DNA of 64,000 bases from Thalassobius sp. Cn5-15 (GCF_022347685.1 NZ_JAKRGF010000002.1:248001-312000), one strand, 5' to 3'; shown: positions 8,148-16,275, counted from the first letter of the stretch. Numbers and translations: made by a program. Notes: generated from the letters alone by a model not told the origin.

Positions 8148-8463
8148 CCAAAGCCTCACACAGCCCCTCTGGAAGCCCCTGTAGACCTTCTGACCCACCA
8201 CGGACCCATATGATCATCAGTGACGCTTTACGACGCTGTACCCATGCTGTCCGTTCATCAGCATACATACGGCACCAGGAATAATAGAAGCTACCACGAT
8301 ACTCATCACGCAGGTTGATAAGGGCTATGTCGATTTCCTGTACCCAGCGTTCTGTGGTGAAGCGGGGTATGGTGTCAGGTGGTAATTTCGGATTTAGGAA
8401 CGAACCACCATAGCGGCGTATGATCCTTTGTAACCAGTTATGACTGATACGGACCTTCTGCAC
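8131..8463 (-). CDS. Unknown 110-residue protein
   Basis: The gene begins with GTG directly after the TAA stop of the preceding gene, so translation is probably coupled. The product is basic in its N-terminal part (LQRIIRRYGG) and rich in Trp and Tyr in the middle (GSFYYSWCRMYADERTAW). No motif or family was recognised. It is the middle gene of three on the minus strand inside the integrative element. Confidence 0.55.
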   Translation of the reverse strand: MQKVRISHNWLQRIIRRYGGSFLNPKLPPDTIPRFTTERWVQEIDIALINLRDEYRGSFYYSWCRMYADERTAWVQRRKASLMIIWVRGGSEGLQGLPEGLCEALGDIDH

Positions 8464-8760
8464 TTAACTATCTGATGTGGATAGCTGATGACGTGCTTCT
8501 GCTTCCATCTCTAAAACCAGTGTCGGGTTCGCAGCCCTCCATGCCACATAAGCCGCATAACCACGCTGGTTAACTTCAGCCCGTTCCGTTGCTGTCATTG
8601 CAGCATAGTCGGTTACATCAACATCAGGAAGAAAGCTGAGTTTCACCGCAGTATATGTACTGGTACAGGATTCGACTTCAGCACGACCCAACAGGCGTGT
8701 CTCGGCAGCTTCACTGCACAGGAAGTATGATGCGATCAGGGCTAGGGTTTCGGCAGTCAT
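8464..8760 (-). CDS. Unknown 98-residue protein, first gene of operon
   Basis: The ATG at 8760 is preceded by AGGAGCC, a good ribosome site. The product is mildly acidic and alanine-rich, probably largely helical, with a C-terminal segment built around YAAYVAWRAANP. No family was recognised. It is the first gene of a three-gene operon transcribed away from the XRE regulator at 8932, with the palindromic stretch 8770-8839 between them, so repression or activation by that regulator is likely. Confidence 0.6.
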   Translation of the reverse strand: MTAETLALIASYFLCSEAAETRLLGRAEVESCTSTYTAVKLSFLPDVDVTDYAAMTATERAEVNQRGYAAYVAWRAANPTLVLEMEAEARHQLSTSDS

Positions 8761-8769
8761 TCAGGCTCC

Positions 8770-8839
8770 TTAGATGACGGATTTTCCAAAACACGTCATC
8801 TAAGGACTATTTTGGAATCATATACGTCATTATATGACG
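8770..8839. promoter_or_regulatory. Palindromic operators between XRE gene and small operon
   Basis: Three inverted repeats lie in the divergent promoter region. TTAGATGACG (8770-8779) faces CGTCATCTAA (8794-8803). TTCCAAAA (8784-8791) faces TTTTGGAA (8810-8817). CGTCAT-TAT-ATGACG spans 8825-8839. The half-site (A)TGACG occurs in two of the three, which suggests repeated binding of one dimeric regulator, most simply the adjacent XRE protein. Confidence 0.7.
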
Positions 8840-8931
8840 GCTTTAATCCTTATCCGCCATATCAATTGACTGCACAGGGAGATGAATTTCGGTGATGATG
8901 ACGATCAAGCAACATCCTGAGGCTGATACCT

Positions 8932-9354
8932 ATGGACACCAAGGTCCCCAACAACATTGCCAAACTCCGCAAACAGATGGAGTTATCACAGGATACTTTG
9001 GCAGGCCGTCTGGGAATTTCGGTGACCCAACTCTCCAGATTGGAGCGCGGGTTATCATCTCTGACACAGGCGCGGATGAACCAGTTGGCAGAAGTGTTCG
9101 CAGTAGAACCACACGATCTGTACCGCAACGCGACATCCAAGGAGCGGCTTGAGTTGAATGTTATGCGTGATGTGATCGTCCAACTGGACGAAATGATAAG
9201 CCGTCTGGATGTCAGCCTTACACCACAACAGCGTGGTGATTTAACGGTGGAATTGTACCGACTGGAAGTGGACGGGCTTACCGATGAAGCCCTGACCGAT
9301 CATGTGGTGAACCTCAAACGCTTCGAAGGTATGGTGAAAGCTCTAGGGAATTGA
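8932..9354 (+). CDS. XRE/Cro-CI family transcription regulator
   Basis: The 140-residue protein has a textbook N-terminal helix-turn-helix of the Cro/CI (XRE) class, residues 8-62, including LRKQMELSQDTLAGRLGISVTQLSRLERG in two overlapping segments. The rest (63-140) is a helical, acidic region that may mediate dimerisation. It reads away from the three-gene small-protein operon, and palindromes in the gap are its probable targets. Such a regulator in an integrative element usually keeps excision and lytic or transfer genes silent. A GAGG ribosome site lies about ten bases before the ATG at 8932. Confidence 0.9.
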   Translation: MDTKVPNNIAKLRKQMELSQDTLAGRLGISVTQLSRLERGLSSLTQARMNQLAEVFAVEPHDLYRNATSKERLELNVMRDVIVQLDEMISRLDVSLTPQQRGDLTVELYRLEVDGLTDEALTDHVVNLKRFEGMVKALGN

Positions 9355-9366
9355 TGATGTCACCAG

Positions 9367-11079
9367 CTAAATTTTTGACCAATCAACCTGCGGATAGTCC
9401 ACCCTTACGATCTCATCCTTGAGTTCTTCCACGCCGAACCCGTTACCGTAGATATCAAACGCATCAGTATTACTCCGCGTCCATCCACCCAATGCACGGC
9501 CAATCTCGGGGTCGACTCGTCCCTTACGCATCGCATCTCTGAAGTTGTGCCTGAAAGAGTGAAACTTATGGCGCGGACCATGAGTGCCGATGGACTTAAG
9601 GTACCTATTCACCTTCTTGCTGAAGTTTGTGGAATAATAACCATCTGCACCACGAGTGATATCACCAAACAGTTTTGACCCAATTGGGCGGGTTCCATGG
9701 TATTCAAGTAAACCAAAGTCGATCAGGCGTGGATGGATCGGTACAAAGCGGATCGAACTCCCAGTCTTAACCGACTTATCATCTTCACCAGTGGCGCTGA
9801 TGTGGGTCACATCAAAGCCCCAGACATTCTCCTCTAACTTGATGTCAGCGGCGTCCAATTGGCAAATCTCGTTTGAACGCATACCATTCCACAAGGCTAT
9901 CAACGGCACCCAGAACAAGCTGCTATCGCGGTCCTGATCAACATACACACGGCTGGTGAAGATGGTGCTTAGCTGATCATTGCTGAACGCTTCTCTCTTA
10001 TCTTCTTTGCGCACAGGATCAGCAACTTTGATCTCACCATAGGCCGTAGGCATTCGATCCATCATGCCTTTACGATGGCACCACGCAAGGAACGTCATCA
10101 GCCAACGTAGATAGTTGTTCACCCCTGTGGGTGACAGCTTTGCCATCCTTTTGCGTTCAGCAACGTCTGCCAGTTCGTGGAGGGTAAGACGCTCAGCACC
10201 AGGAAGCTTCTTGAAGTTCGGCGGAAGCCTCATAATCAGATCACGTACTTCCTCTATCGTTCCCTCACTGATGTCGTTGACAGGTGTAGTGTCTCCAATG
10301 ATCTGGAACACGACATCAAGATAACCCCTGATGGAGTCCTTAGTCTTTTTCGTTCGATGTTTGTTAGGATTTGCCAGGAACTTCTCCATCATCGTGGTTA
10401 AGCTAGGAGTTGGTTCAGGTGGTGCAGCCAGCAGTTCACCGAGACTTACAATAGGATAAGGACGGCCAGTTTGCAGATTAATGATCTGGGGATTTGGGTT
10501 TTCGTGAACTGGATACCCCTCTAGCAGTGCCAACTCTGCCCGCTTTGCCTCTGCAAACGCATGACCACAGATTTCTAAGACCTGCTGGTAAGCCCTAGAT
10601 GATCTAGGGCAGGTAACGCCATTTCTTTGCAACAGACGATGCGCCCGAATACGAAGTGCAGGGTTGTCGTAACCCTCAGCCCTCAGTGAGGCCACTATCG
10701 CCTTGTTGCGACTCGCGATCTTATCCACGAAGTCGTCCCAACTTAAGCCACTGCTCTGTTGTTCTACGATCAAAGCATCGGGATCAATGCGGTTGAGAGA
10801 ATACTCTTCACGCATCAACGCCGTAACCTGCTCATCCGTTAACTCTGTGATCGTTTCACGGATTTCCTCTAGGCGACGGTATACTGCGTTTATCTCACGT
10901 CTCTTCTCTTGGGTCTTGGCTGTGGCACGTTGAAGGGCTTCAGATTTTTCTGAAGTATTCAAAGAAACCCAATATTCCTTACGCTTTAGCCTCTTTTGCA
11001 TCGACTTTGGCACCTGCACACGCACGTACCAACGGCTACCTCGTAGAAAGATTTTAGGAACAGATACACGTGGATTCAT
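9367..11079 (-). CDS. Tyrosine-recombinase integrase of the island
   Basis: The 570-residue protein starts with a short N-terminal domain (VPKIFLRGSRWYVRVQVPKSMQ) of the kind found in many proteobacterial island integrases, has a helical core-binding region around 230-340, and a C-terminal catalytic domain. The catalytic set is visible: Arg in GMRSNEICQL, the His-x-x-Arg box in HSFRHNFRD, a Gly-Trp (LGGWT), and the tyrosine in FDIYGNG near the end. It catalyses site-specific recombination between the 18-bp tRNA-derived att sites. The gene lies next to attR and reads inward, and its promoter region contains the right-hand TGTAGCA pair, so integrase binding could repress its own transcription. 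It is transcribed convergently with the XRE regulator gene with 12 bp between stops. Confidence 0.95.
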   Translation of the reverse strand: MNPRVSVPKIFLRGSRWYVRVQVPKSMQKRLKRKEYWVSLNTSEKSEALQRATAKTQEKRREINAVYRRLEEIRETITELTDEQVTALMREEYSLNRIDPDALIVEQQSSGLSWDDFVDKIASRNKAIVASLRAEGYDNPALRIRAHRLLQRNGVTCPRSSRAYQQVLEICGHAFAEAKRAELALLEGYPVHENPNPQIINLQTGRPYPIVSLGELLAAPPEPTPSLTTMMEKFLANPNKHRTKKTKDSIRGYLDVVFQIIGDTTPVNDISEGTIEEVRDLIMRLPPNFKKLPGAERLTLHELADVAERKRMAKLSPTGVNNYLRWLMTFLAWCHRKGMMDRMPTAYGEIKVADPVRKEDKREAFSNDQLSTIFTSRVYVDQDRDSSLFWVPLIALWNGMRSNEICQLDAADIKLEENVWGFDVTHISATGEDDKSVKTGSSIRFVPIHPRLIDFGLLEYHGTRPIGSKLFGDITRGADGYYSTNFSKKVNRYLKSIGTHGPRHKFHSFRHNFRDAMRKGRVDPEIGRALGGWTRSNTDAFDIYGNGFGVEELKDEIVRVDYPQVDWSKI

Positions 11080-11087
11080 GCATCAAC

Positions 11088-11169
11088 TGTAGCAGCCTAT
11101 TGTAGCAGAGCAAGTTGCAAAAAACCCTATTTTACAGTATCATTCTGAAAAATATGGGTAATTTGTGTT
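11088..11169 (+). promoter_or_regulatory. Right candidate integrase arm sites
   Basis: TGTAGCA-N6-TGTAGCA at 11088-11107, TTTTACAGTATC at 11130-11141 and TAATTTGTGTT at 11159-11169 match the left-end set in sequence and orientation. They lie between the integrase start codon and the attR core. The order relative to the core mirrors the left end, which would give a symmetric attP after circularisation. Confidence 0.65.
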
Positions 11170-11170
11170 G

Positions 11171-11188
11171 ATGGCGGAGACGAAGGGA
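11171..11188 (+). repeat. attR: 18-bp core within tRNA-Ser 3' end
   Basis: This is a perfect copy of 725-742. It covers the encoded CCA, discriminator base, acceptor strand and the start of the T-arm of the tRNA gene, so integration restores a complete tRNA. Confidence 0.9.
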
Positions 11189-11261
11189 TTCGAACCCTCG
11201 AGACCCTTCCGGGCCTACTCCCTTAGCAGGGGAGCGCCTTCGACCACTCGGCCACGTCTCC
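11172..11261 (-). tRNA. tRNA-Ser (anticodon GCU)
   Basis: The reverse strand folds as a class II tRNA: acceptor GGAGACG pairs with CGTCTCC, the anticodon stem CTCCC/GGGAG presents a loop with GCT, there is a long variable arm typical of serine tRNAs, and the T-loop GGTTCGAATCC is intact. The CCA end is encoded. Length is 90 bases including CCA. It reads AGC/AGU serine codons and is the integration target of the adjacent element. Confidence 0.97.
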
Positions 11262-11399
11262 GCTGACCCGTTTATCTAGGCTTGGCGGCAGGGACAAGAG
11301 GAAAAACGCATCACCATTCACAAAGCTTTCACGTGGGTCGCAGATCTGCGGGTACCGCGACCTGTGGCACGGGTGAAGCCCCCAACAAACAAAAGAAAA

Positions 11400-11419
11400 G
11401 GGTCGCGATAGCGCGACCC
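11400..11419 (-). terminator. Terminator after ychF
   Basis: An 8-bp perfect stem, GGGTCGCG with CGCGACCC, has a 4-base loop. On the minus strand it is followed by CTTTTCTTTTG. It ends the ychF transcript. Confidence 0.8.
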
Positions 11420-11451
11420 CTTTCGATACTTTTATAGCCGAACAGTCCTGA

Positions 11452-12549
11452 TCAGGTGTTGAACAGGAAGTGCATCACGTCGCCGTCCTGCACCTCATAC
11501 CCCTTACCTTCGGCGCGCATTTTGCCCGCTTCTTTGGCGCCCTGCTCACCGTTGTTGGCGACATAATCATCATAGGCGATGGTTTCTGCACGGATAAAAC
11601 CGCGCTCGAAATCGCCGTGGATCACGCCTGCGGCCTGCGGAGCCATGGTGCCGACCTTGATGGTCCAGGCGCGGGCCTCTTTCGGGCCGACGGTGAAATA
11701 GGTTTCCAGATGCAACAGGCCGTAGCCGGCTCGGATCAGGCGATCCAGACCCGGCTCTTCCAGCCCCATTTCGCCCAGGAACATCTCCGCCTCTTCGCCG
11801 TCAAGCTGGCTGATCTCTTCCTCGATGCGGGCAGAGATGATGACGTGGCTATTGCCCTGCTCGGCCGCCATTTCGGCGACGCGGACGGAATGGGCGTTTC
11901 CGGTGGCCGATTCATCTTCGGCCACGTTGCACACATAGAGAACCGGTTTGGTGGTCAGCAGCTGCAACAGCTTCCATGCTTTCAGGTCTTCATCATCAAC
12001 CTCAACCAGACGGGCGGGCTTGCCATCTTCCAGCATCGCCTGCGCGGCGGCCAGAAGGCGCTCCTGCTGCTGCGCCTCTTTGTCGTTACCCTTCAGCTTG
12101 CGCACCAGATTGGCGCGGCGCTTTTCGATCGATTCCAGATCGGCGAGCATCAGCTCAGTTTCAATGGTTTCGGCGTCCATCACCGGATCAACGCGCCCCT
12201 CAACATGGGTCACATCGCCATCCTCGAAACAACGCAGCACGTGCGCGATGGCGTCAACCTCACGGATATTGGCAAGAAACTGGTTGCCCAGGCCTTCACC
12301 TTTGGAAGCCCCTTTCACCAGACCGGCGATATCCACAAAAGTCATCCGCGCCGGAATGATGCTGGCCGATTTGGCGATCCCTGCCAACGCGTCCAGGCGC
12401 TGATCCGGCACGTTCACCTCACCCACATTGGGTTCGATGGTGCAGAAGGGGAAGTTTGCCGCCTGCGCCGCAGCGGTTTTCGTCAGCGCGTTGAACAGGG
12501 TCGACTTGCCCACGTTCGGCAGACCCACGATACCCATCTTGAAGCCCAT
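11452..12549 (-). CDS. ychF: Redox-regulated ATPase YchF (Obg-family)
   Basis: The 365-residue protein begins [17 protein letters not shown], where the P-loop (residues 8-16) is the G1 motif. The usual Gly-Asp G3 segment is present as [20 protein letters not shown], which marks the Obg/YchF family, and the C-terminal TGS-like domain ends in [15 protein letters not shown], diagnostic of YchF. Family members bind ATP in preference to GTP, associate with ribosomes and dampen oxidative-stress responses. The start at 12549 was chosen because the P-loop position matches the family; a longer in-frame extension is unsupported. Length is normal. It is transcribed alone, divergent from the VOC gene. 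Confidence 0.97.
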   Translation of the reverse strand: MGFKMGIVGLPNVGKSTLFNALTKTAAAQAANFPFCTIEPNVGEVNVPDQRLDALAGIAKSASIIPARMTFVDIAGLVKGASKGEGLGNQFLANIREVDAIAHVLRCFEDGDVTHVEGRVDPVMDAETIETELMLADLESIEKRRANLVRKLKGNDKEAQQQERLLAAAQAMLEDGKPARLVEVDDEDLKAWKLLQLLTTKPVLYVCNVAEDESATGNAHSVRVAEMAAEQGNSHVIISARIEEEISQLDGEEAEMFLGEMGLEEPGLDRLIRAGYGLLHLETYFTVGPKEARAWTIKVGTMAPQAAGVIHGDFERGFIRAETIAYDDYVANNGEQGAKEAGKMRAEGKGYEVQDGDVMHFLFNT

Positions 12550-12717
12550 GACCGGCCCTTTCTGAAATCCATGTTTTACGGGGCTTCTAGGCAGTTGCTG
12601 ACGCCGTGGCAAGATGCGTGTTATCCTAACCACCACAGCCTGACGGCGATCAACGCAGATTGCCACTCCCTTGCCCCCCCCTGTGGACCAACCAGAGGCC
12701 AGATCAAAGGAATGACC

Positions 12718-13137
12718 ATGACCTTTACCCCCTACCTATACTTTGACGGTCAGGCCGAAGCGGCACTGCGCTATTATACAGAGGTGTTTGGCGCCAGCGA
12801 CCTGACCCTGATGCCCTATCATGAGGCGCCGGAGGCGGAGGGCCTGCCAAAATCTGACCGGATCATGTACGGCCATATCATGCTGGGCGATGCCTGCCTG
12901 ATGGCCTCCGATGTCATGCCGGGCACAGAAGCGGGGCCGCAACAGGCCGTTGCGATCAACTTTCCGGTTGAAACCGTCGAAGAGGGGCAGCAGCTGTTTG
13001 ACCGCCTGTGCGACGGCGGCGCAGTGACGATGCCCTATGGGCCGGTGTTCTATTCCAAGGCGTTTGGCATGGTGAAGGACCGGTTCGGCACCCACTGGAT
13101 GATCGGCGTTCCACCAGAAGAGCCTGCATCAGAATAA
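12718..13137 (+). CDS. VOC-superfamily protein, PhnB/glyoxalase-like
   Basis: The product of about 139 residues starts MTFTPYLYFDGQAEAALRYY, which with FGASDLTLMPYHEAPE is the hallmark of the PhnB-like branch of the vicinal oxygen chelate superfamily. The second beta-alpha-beta module ends in DRFGTHWMIG, also typical. These proteins form small metal-dependent or metal-free dimers; many are of unknown substrate. Two ATG codons lie six bases apart; the second (12718) has better spacing from the AAAGG ribosome site. The gene stands alone, divergent from ychF and 88 bp upstream of trpA. Confidence 0.88.
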   Translation: MTFTPYLYFDGQAEAALRYYTEVFGASDLTLMPYHEAPEAEGLPKSDRIMYGHIMLGDACLMASDVMPGTEAGPQQAVAINFPVETVEEGQQLFDRLCDGGAVTMPYGPVFYSKAFGMVKDRFGTHWMIGVPPEEPASE

Positions 13138-13225
13138 ACACAGCTGCACAGTCCGGCCCAAGCGGCATTGATTTTCCGCCCCAAAGCAGGCACATGCAAA
13201 GTCAGTGATTTTGAAGGACAGCCGC

Positions 13226-14017
13226 ATGACCCGCATTGACGCCAAGTTCGCCGCCCTGAAAGCCGAAGGTAAAAAGGCCTTTGTCTCTTATGTCATGGCA
13301 GGGGATCCAGACTACGCCACCTCTTTGGAGATCGTCAAAGCCCTTCCCGAGGCGGGCGTAGACATCATCGAACTGGGCCTGCCCTTCACCGATCCGATGG
13401 CTGATGGCCCGACCATCCAGCTGGCGGGCCAACGTGCGCTAGATGCGGGCCAGACCCTGCAGTCCACGCTGGATCTGGCGGCAGAATTCCGCAAAGATGA
13501 TGACACCACCCCGATCGTGCTGATGGGCTATTATAACCCGATCTATAACCGTGGCGTGGACAAATTCTTGGCAGACGCCAAAGAGGCGGGCATCGACGGT
13601 CTGATCGTGGTCGACCTGCCGCCCGAAGAAGATGACGAACTGTGCATTCCCGCCCAGAAGGCTGGCCTGAACTTCATCCGTCTGGCCACACCGACCACCG
13701 ATGAGAAACGCCTGCCCACCGTGCTGCAAAACACCAGCGGTTTTGTTTACTACGTCTCCGTCACCGGCATCACCGGTTCGGCAGAGGCGCAGGCAGGCAA
13801 CGTCGGTCCCGAGGTGGCGCGCATCAAGGCCGCAACCGATCTGCCGGTGATCGTCGGCTTCGGCATCAACACGCCGGAGGCTGCTGAAAACATCGCCTCC
13901 GTCGCCGATGGCTGCGTTGTGGGGTCTGCCATCGTGAAGGAAATCGGCGAGGGAAAATCGGTCGAAGAGGTCAGCGCCTTTGTTGCCTCTTTGGCGGACG
14001 GCGCGCACCGCGCCTGA
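13226..14017 (+). CDS. trpA: Tryptophan synthase alpha subunit
   Basis: The 263-residue TIM-barrel enzyme cleaves indole-3-glycerol phosphate to indole and glyceraldehyde phosphate, passing indole to TrpB. Conserved features are the catalytic Glu in [17 protein letters not shown], the catalytic Asp in [13 protein letters not shown], the loop [11 protein letters not shown] and the phosphate-binding [10 protein letters not shown] and GSAIV segments. The start at 13226 follows an AAGGACA ribosome site. The gene is not linked to trpB (22830-24083, other strand) or trpF, so the trp pathway genes are dispersed here. A strong terminator follows within 30 bp of the stop. Confidence 0.97.
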   Translation: MTRIDAKFAALKAEGKKAFVSYVMAGDPDYATSLEIVKALPEAGVDIIELGLPFTDPMADGPTIQLAGQRALDAGQTLQSTLDLAAEFRKDDDTTPIVLMGYYNPIYNRGVDKFLADAKEAGIDGLIVVDLPPEEDDELCIPAQKAGLNFIRLATPTTDEKRLPTVLQNTSGFVYYVSVTGITGSAEAQAGNVGPEVARIKAATDLPVIVGFGINTPEAAENIASVADGCVVGSAIVKEIGEGKSVEEVSAFVASLADGAHRA

Positions 14018-14044
14018 TCCCCAACCCTATCTCTGAACACCCGC

Positions 14045-14070
14045 AAACGCGCCCTTGTGGCGCGTTTTTC
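14045..14070 (+). terminator. Terminator after trpA
   Basis: Stem AAACGCGCC with GGCGCGTTT, short loop, then TTTTTC. Confidence 0.85.
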
Positions 14071-14105
14071 TTTGCGCGCGCCGGCCCATAGCACAGAAGA
14101 AACCG

Positions 14106-14148
14106 GACCAATTTGGACACAAAACCACCCCTACAGATCGAATTGGTC
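14106..14148. promoter_or_regulatory. Candidate GntR-type operator for the lactate dehydrogenase gene
   Basis: GACCAATT (14106-14113) and AATTGGTC (14141-14148) are perfect inverted half-sites, 27 bp apart, in the promoter region of the downstream gene. LldR/FadR-type regulators bind sites of the form TGGT...ACCA, so this is a plausible lactate- or carbon-source-responsive operator. No GntR gene lies in the immediate neighbourhood. Confidence 0.4.
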
Positions 14149-14228
14149 ATATTTTAATGGAAAGGGATTGTCGCAGCAGCACATAGGCGGTAAAGAAACC
14201 TAACCAAAATGTAAGGTTTCGACTCATC

Positions 14229-15392
14229 ATGCCTGTCATCACCAACATCGACGACCTGAAACGCATCTACAAACGCCGTGCCCCGCGGATGTTCTACGAC
14301 TACGCCGAAAGCGGCAGCTGGACAGAACAGACGTTTCGCGAAAACACCTCGGATTTTGATCAGCTGTATCTGCGCCAGCGTGTTGCGGTTGATATGTCGG
14401 GCCGTTCGACCGCAACGCAGATGATCGGTCAGGATGTGACAATGCCAGTTGCTCTGGCGCCTGTCGGCCTGACCGGCATGCAGCACGCGGATGGAGAGAT
14501 TAAAGCCGCCCGCGCTGCAGAAAAGTTCGGCGTGCCCTTCACCCTGTCCACCATGTCGATCAACTCGATCGAGGATGTGGCAGAGGCAACCACAAAACCT
14601 TTCTGGTTCCAGCTTTACACCATGAAGGATCAGGATTTTGTCAGTCGCCTGATCCAGCGCGCCAAGGATGCGAAATGCTCGGCGCTGGTGATCACGCTGG
14701 ACCTGCAAATCCTTGGCCAACGCCATAAGGATCTGAAAAACGGCCTGTCCGCGCCGCCGAAACTGACGCCGTCGACCATCGCTAACCTGATGACCAAATG
14801 GACATGGGGCCTACAGATGCTGGGCGCGAAACGTCGCAATTTCGGCAATATCGTTGGCCACGTCGAAGGTATCTCGGACGCTGCGAACCTTGGTGCATGG
14901 ACCGCAGAACAATTCGACCCGACGCTCGATTGGGGAAAGATCGCCAAGATCAAGGAAGAATGGGGCGGTCCTGTTATCCTGAAGGGTATTCTGGACGCTG
15001 AAGATGCCAAGATGGCTATGTCCGTTGGCGCCGACGCTATCGTTGTGTCAAACCACGGCGGTCGCCAGCTGGATGGTGCGATGAGTTCGATCAAAGCGCT
15101 GCCGTCCATTCTGGACGCCGTGGGCGATCAGGTCGAGGTGCATCTGGACAGCGGCATCCGGTCCGGTCAGGACGTGCTGAAGGCGCTGGCCATGGGCGCC
15201 AAAGGCACCTATATCGGCCGCGCCTTTGTCTATGGTCTAGGCGCGATGGGCGAAGCTGGCGTCACACGGGCGCTGGAGGTCATCCACAAGGAACTGGACA
15301 CCTCAATGGCGCTGTGCGGACGCCGCCGCGTTGATGAGCTGGACCGTGATATCCTACTGATCCCACAAGATTTCGAAGGCCGCTGGCAATAG
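14229..15392 (+). CDS. lldD: FMN-dependent L-lactate dehydrogenase
   Basis: The 387-residue protein belongs to the FMN-dependent alpha-hydroxy-acid dehydrogenase family. Evidence: the N-terminal FYDYAESGSWTE segment with flavin-contacting Tyr, LAPVGLTGM, the FQLYTMKD block, the active-site VSNHGGRQLDGA with catalytic His followed by Arg, and the C-terminal DSGIRSGQDVLKALAMGAK and YIGRAFVYG flavin/phosphate-binding segments. The length matches LldD. It oxidises L-lactate to pyruvate and feeds electrons to the respiratory chain, so it acts at the inner membrane. Related family members (glycolate oxidase, mandelate dehydrogenase) cannot be fully excluded. A 13-bp perfect hairpin terminator follows, so it is monocistronic. 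Confidence 0.9.
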   Translation: MPVITNIDDLKRIYKRRAPRMFYDYAESGSWTEQTFRENTSDFDQLYLRQRVAVDMSGRSTATQMIGQDVTMPVALAPVGLTGMQHADGEIKAARAAEKFGVPFTLSTMSINSIEDVAEATTKPFWFQLYTMKDQDFVSRLIQRAKDAKCSALVITLDLQILGQRHKDLKNGLSAPPKLTPSTIANLMTKWTWGLQMLGAKRRNFGNIVGHVEGISDAANLGAWTAEQFDPTLDWGKIAKIKEEWGGPVILKGILDAEDAKMAMSVGADAIVVSNHGGRQLDGAMSSIKALPSILDAVGDQVEVHLDSGIRSGQDVLKALAMGAKGTYIGRAFVYGLGAMGEAGVTRALEVIHKELDTSMALCGRRRVDELDRDILLIPQDFEGRWQ

Positions 15393-15422
15393 CCGGCACC
15401 CACCACTCACGGCCCTAGAAAG

Positions 15423-15456
15423 AAAGGCCCGGGGTTTTGACACCCCGGGCCTTTTT
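15423..15456 (+). terminator. Terminator after lldD
   Basis: Thirteen-bp perfect stem AAAGGCCCGGGGT with ACCCCGGGCCTTT around a 6-base loop, followed by TT. Confidence 0.95.
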
Positions 15457-15497
15457 GGTGCAGGGTGCCGCCAGTTAAAAACACCAAGAGGCTGGGC

Positions 15498-16127
15498 ATG
15501 CTGGTTTTTGTTGATGCGAATATCGCACTGTTTGCGGTGCCGAAAACCGGCTCCACCGCCTATCATCTGGCGCTGAAAAGCAAGGCAGACATCGCGCTGG
15601 TGGGCAAACAGGCGCTCAAACATATGCCACTGCGCAAGTATGATCAGCATTTCGCTCCCTTCCTCAAAGGCGCCTATGGGATGACGCCGGAACGGGTCGC
15701 GGTGATGCGCCATCCGGTGGAACAAATCCGCAGCTGGTACAAATACCGCAGCCGCGACAAGGTGCGCGGCGCCAATGCGGTGCCCGCGGGCATGCGCTTT
15801 GACGATTTCGTGGCAGAGGTGATTTCCCGCAAACCGGCGCCCTGCGCTAAACTGGGCAGCCAGTTCACCTTTTTGACCAATGACGCAGGTGAATTGCGCA
15901 CCGATCACCTCTTTGCCTATGAGCGGCCATTAAAACTGATCCGCTTCCTGCAGGACCGGATCGGCACCCCCGTTGAAACGCAGCAGAAAAACGTCTCCCC
16001 CCACCGTGATGCGCCGCTGAGTGCCGCGATGGAGGCGGATCTGCGTGCCGCGCGATCGGAGGAATTCGCACTCTATGATCGGGTGATGCAAGCAGGCGGC
16101 CATCTGGAAACACGGATTGTCGAGTGA
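15498..16127 (+). CDS. Sulfotransferase-like family protein
   Basis: The 209-residue protein carries VPKTGSTAYHLAL near residues 14-26, which matches the 5'-phosphosulfate-binding loop (PKTGST type) of PAPS-dependent sulfotransferases. A second conserved element, AVMRHPVEQIRSWYKYR near 69-85, resembles the 3'-phosphate-binding RxPxxxxxS/W segment. Such small proteins are common in roseobacters and are thought to act on surface or extracellular glycans, but the acceptor is unknown. I chose the ATG at 15498, preceded by GAGG; an upstream ATG would add eleven residues before the beta strand. The gene stands alone between lldD and rplY. Confidence 0.75.
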   Translation: MLVFVDANIALFAVPKTGSTAYHLALKSKADIALVGKQALKHMPLRKYDQHFAPFLKGAYGMTPERVAVMRHPVEQIRSWYKYRSRDKVRGANAVPAGMRFDDFVAEVISRKPAPCAKLGSQFTFLTNDAGELRTDHLFAYERPLKLIRFLQDRIGTPVETQQKNVSPHRDAPLSAAMEADLRAARSEEFALYDRVMQAGGHLETRIVE

Positions 16128-16177
16128 CGGGGCACGACGCCCGCGCCATCCCTTCCCTGCCCCAATAAAATAAGCCC

Positions 16178-16206
16178 TTTCAAAATCCTCCCAGCTGGTC
16201 TATACG
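16178..16206 (+). promoter_or_regulatory. Candidate promoter for rplY
   Basis: TTTCAA (16178-16183) and TATACG (16201-16206) are 17 bp apart, about 70 bp before the rplY start. The expected transcript begins just before an 8-bp hairpin, GCGGGCAT (16218-16225) with ATGCCCGC (16239-16246), so the leader would start with a stable structure. Confidence 0.5.
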
Positions 16207-16275
16207 CGCGGCTTCATGCGGGCATACAGCCTTGGAGGATGCCCGCGATTCTAACTTATTTATGGAGAATTCCAA

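Larger units (their letters stand above)
725..11188. mobile_element. Integrative element inserted in the 3' end of tRNA-Ser(GCU)
   Basis: The element is bounded by an 18-bp direct repeat, ATGGCGGAGACGAAGGGA, at 725-742 and 11171-11188. The right copy is the 3' end of an intact tRNA-Ser gene; the left copy is the displaced original 3' end. A tyrosine integrase gene lies next to the tRNA and reads away from it, the usual layout of tRNA-targeting islands. Matching candidate arm sites lie inside both ends. Contents, left to right: three membrane-protein genes, a resolvase, a DNA methyltransferase, a serine-recombinase-like protein, a ribbon-helix-helix protein, three small unknown proteins, an XRE regulator and the integrase. 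The interior, especially 750-4500, is visibly richer in A+T than the chromosome to the right. No relaxase, type IV secretion, replication or capsid genes were recognised, so transfer probably depends on a helper. Confidence 0.9.

Noticed and set aside
725-11188. Prophage or conjugative element
   Set aside because: No capsid, tail, lysis, relaxase or type IV secretion genes could be recognised; integrative element without its own transfer machinery fits better.
11470-12711. Plus-strand frame extending the VOC protein upstream across ychF
   Set aside because: It is antisense to the well-supported ychF gene; the VOC domain begins at 12712-12718 behind its own ribosome site.
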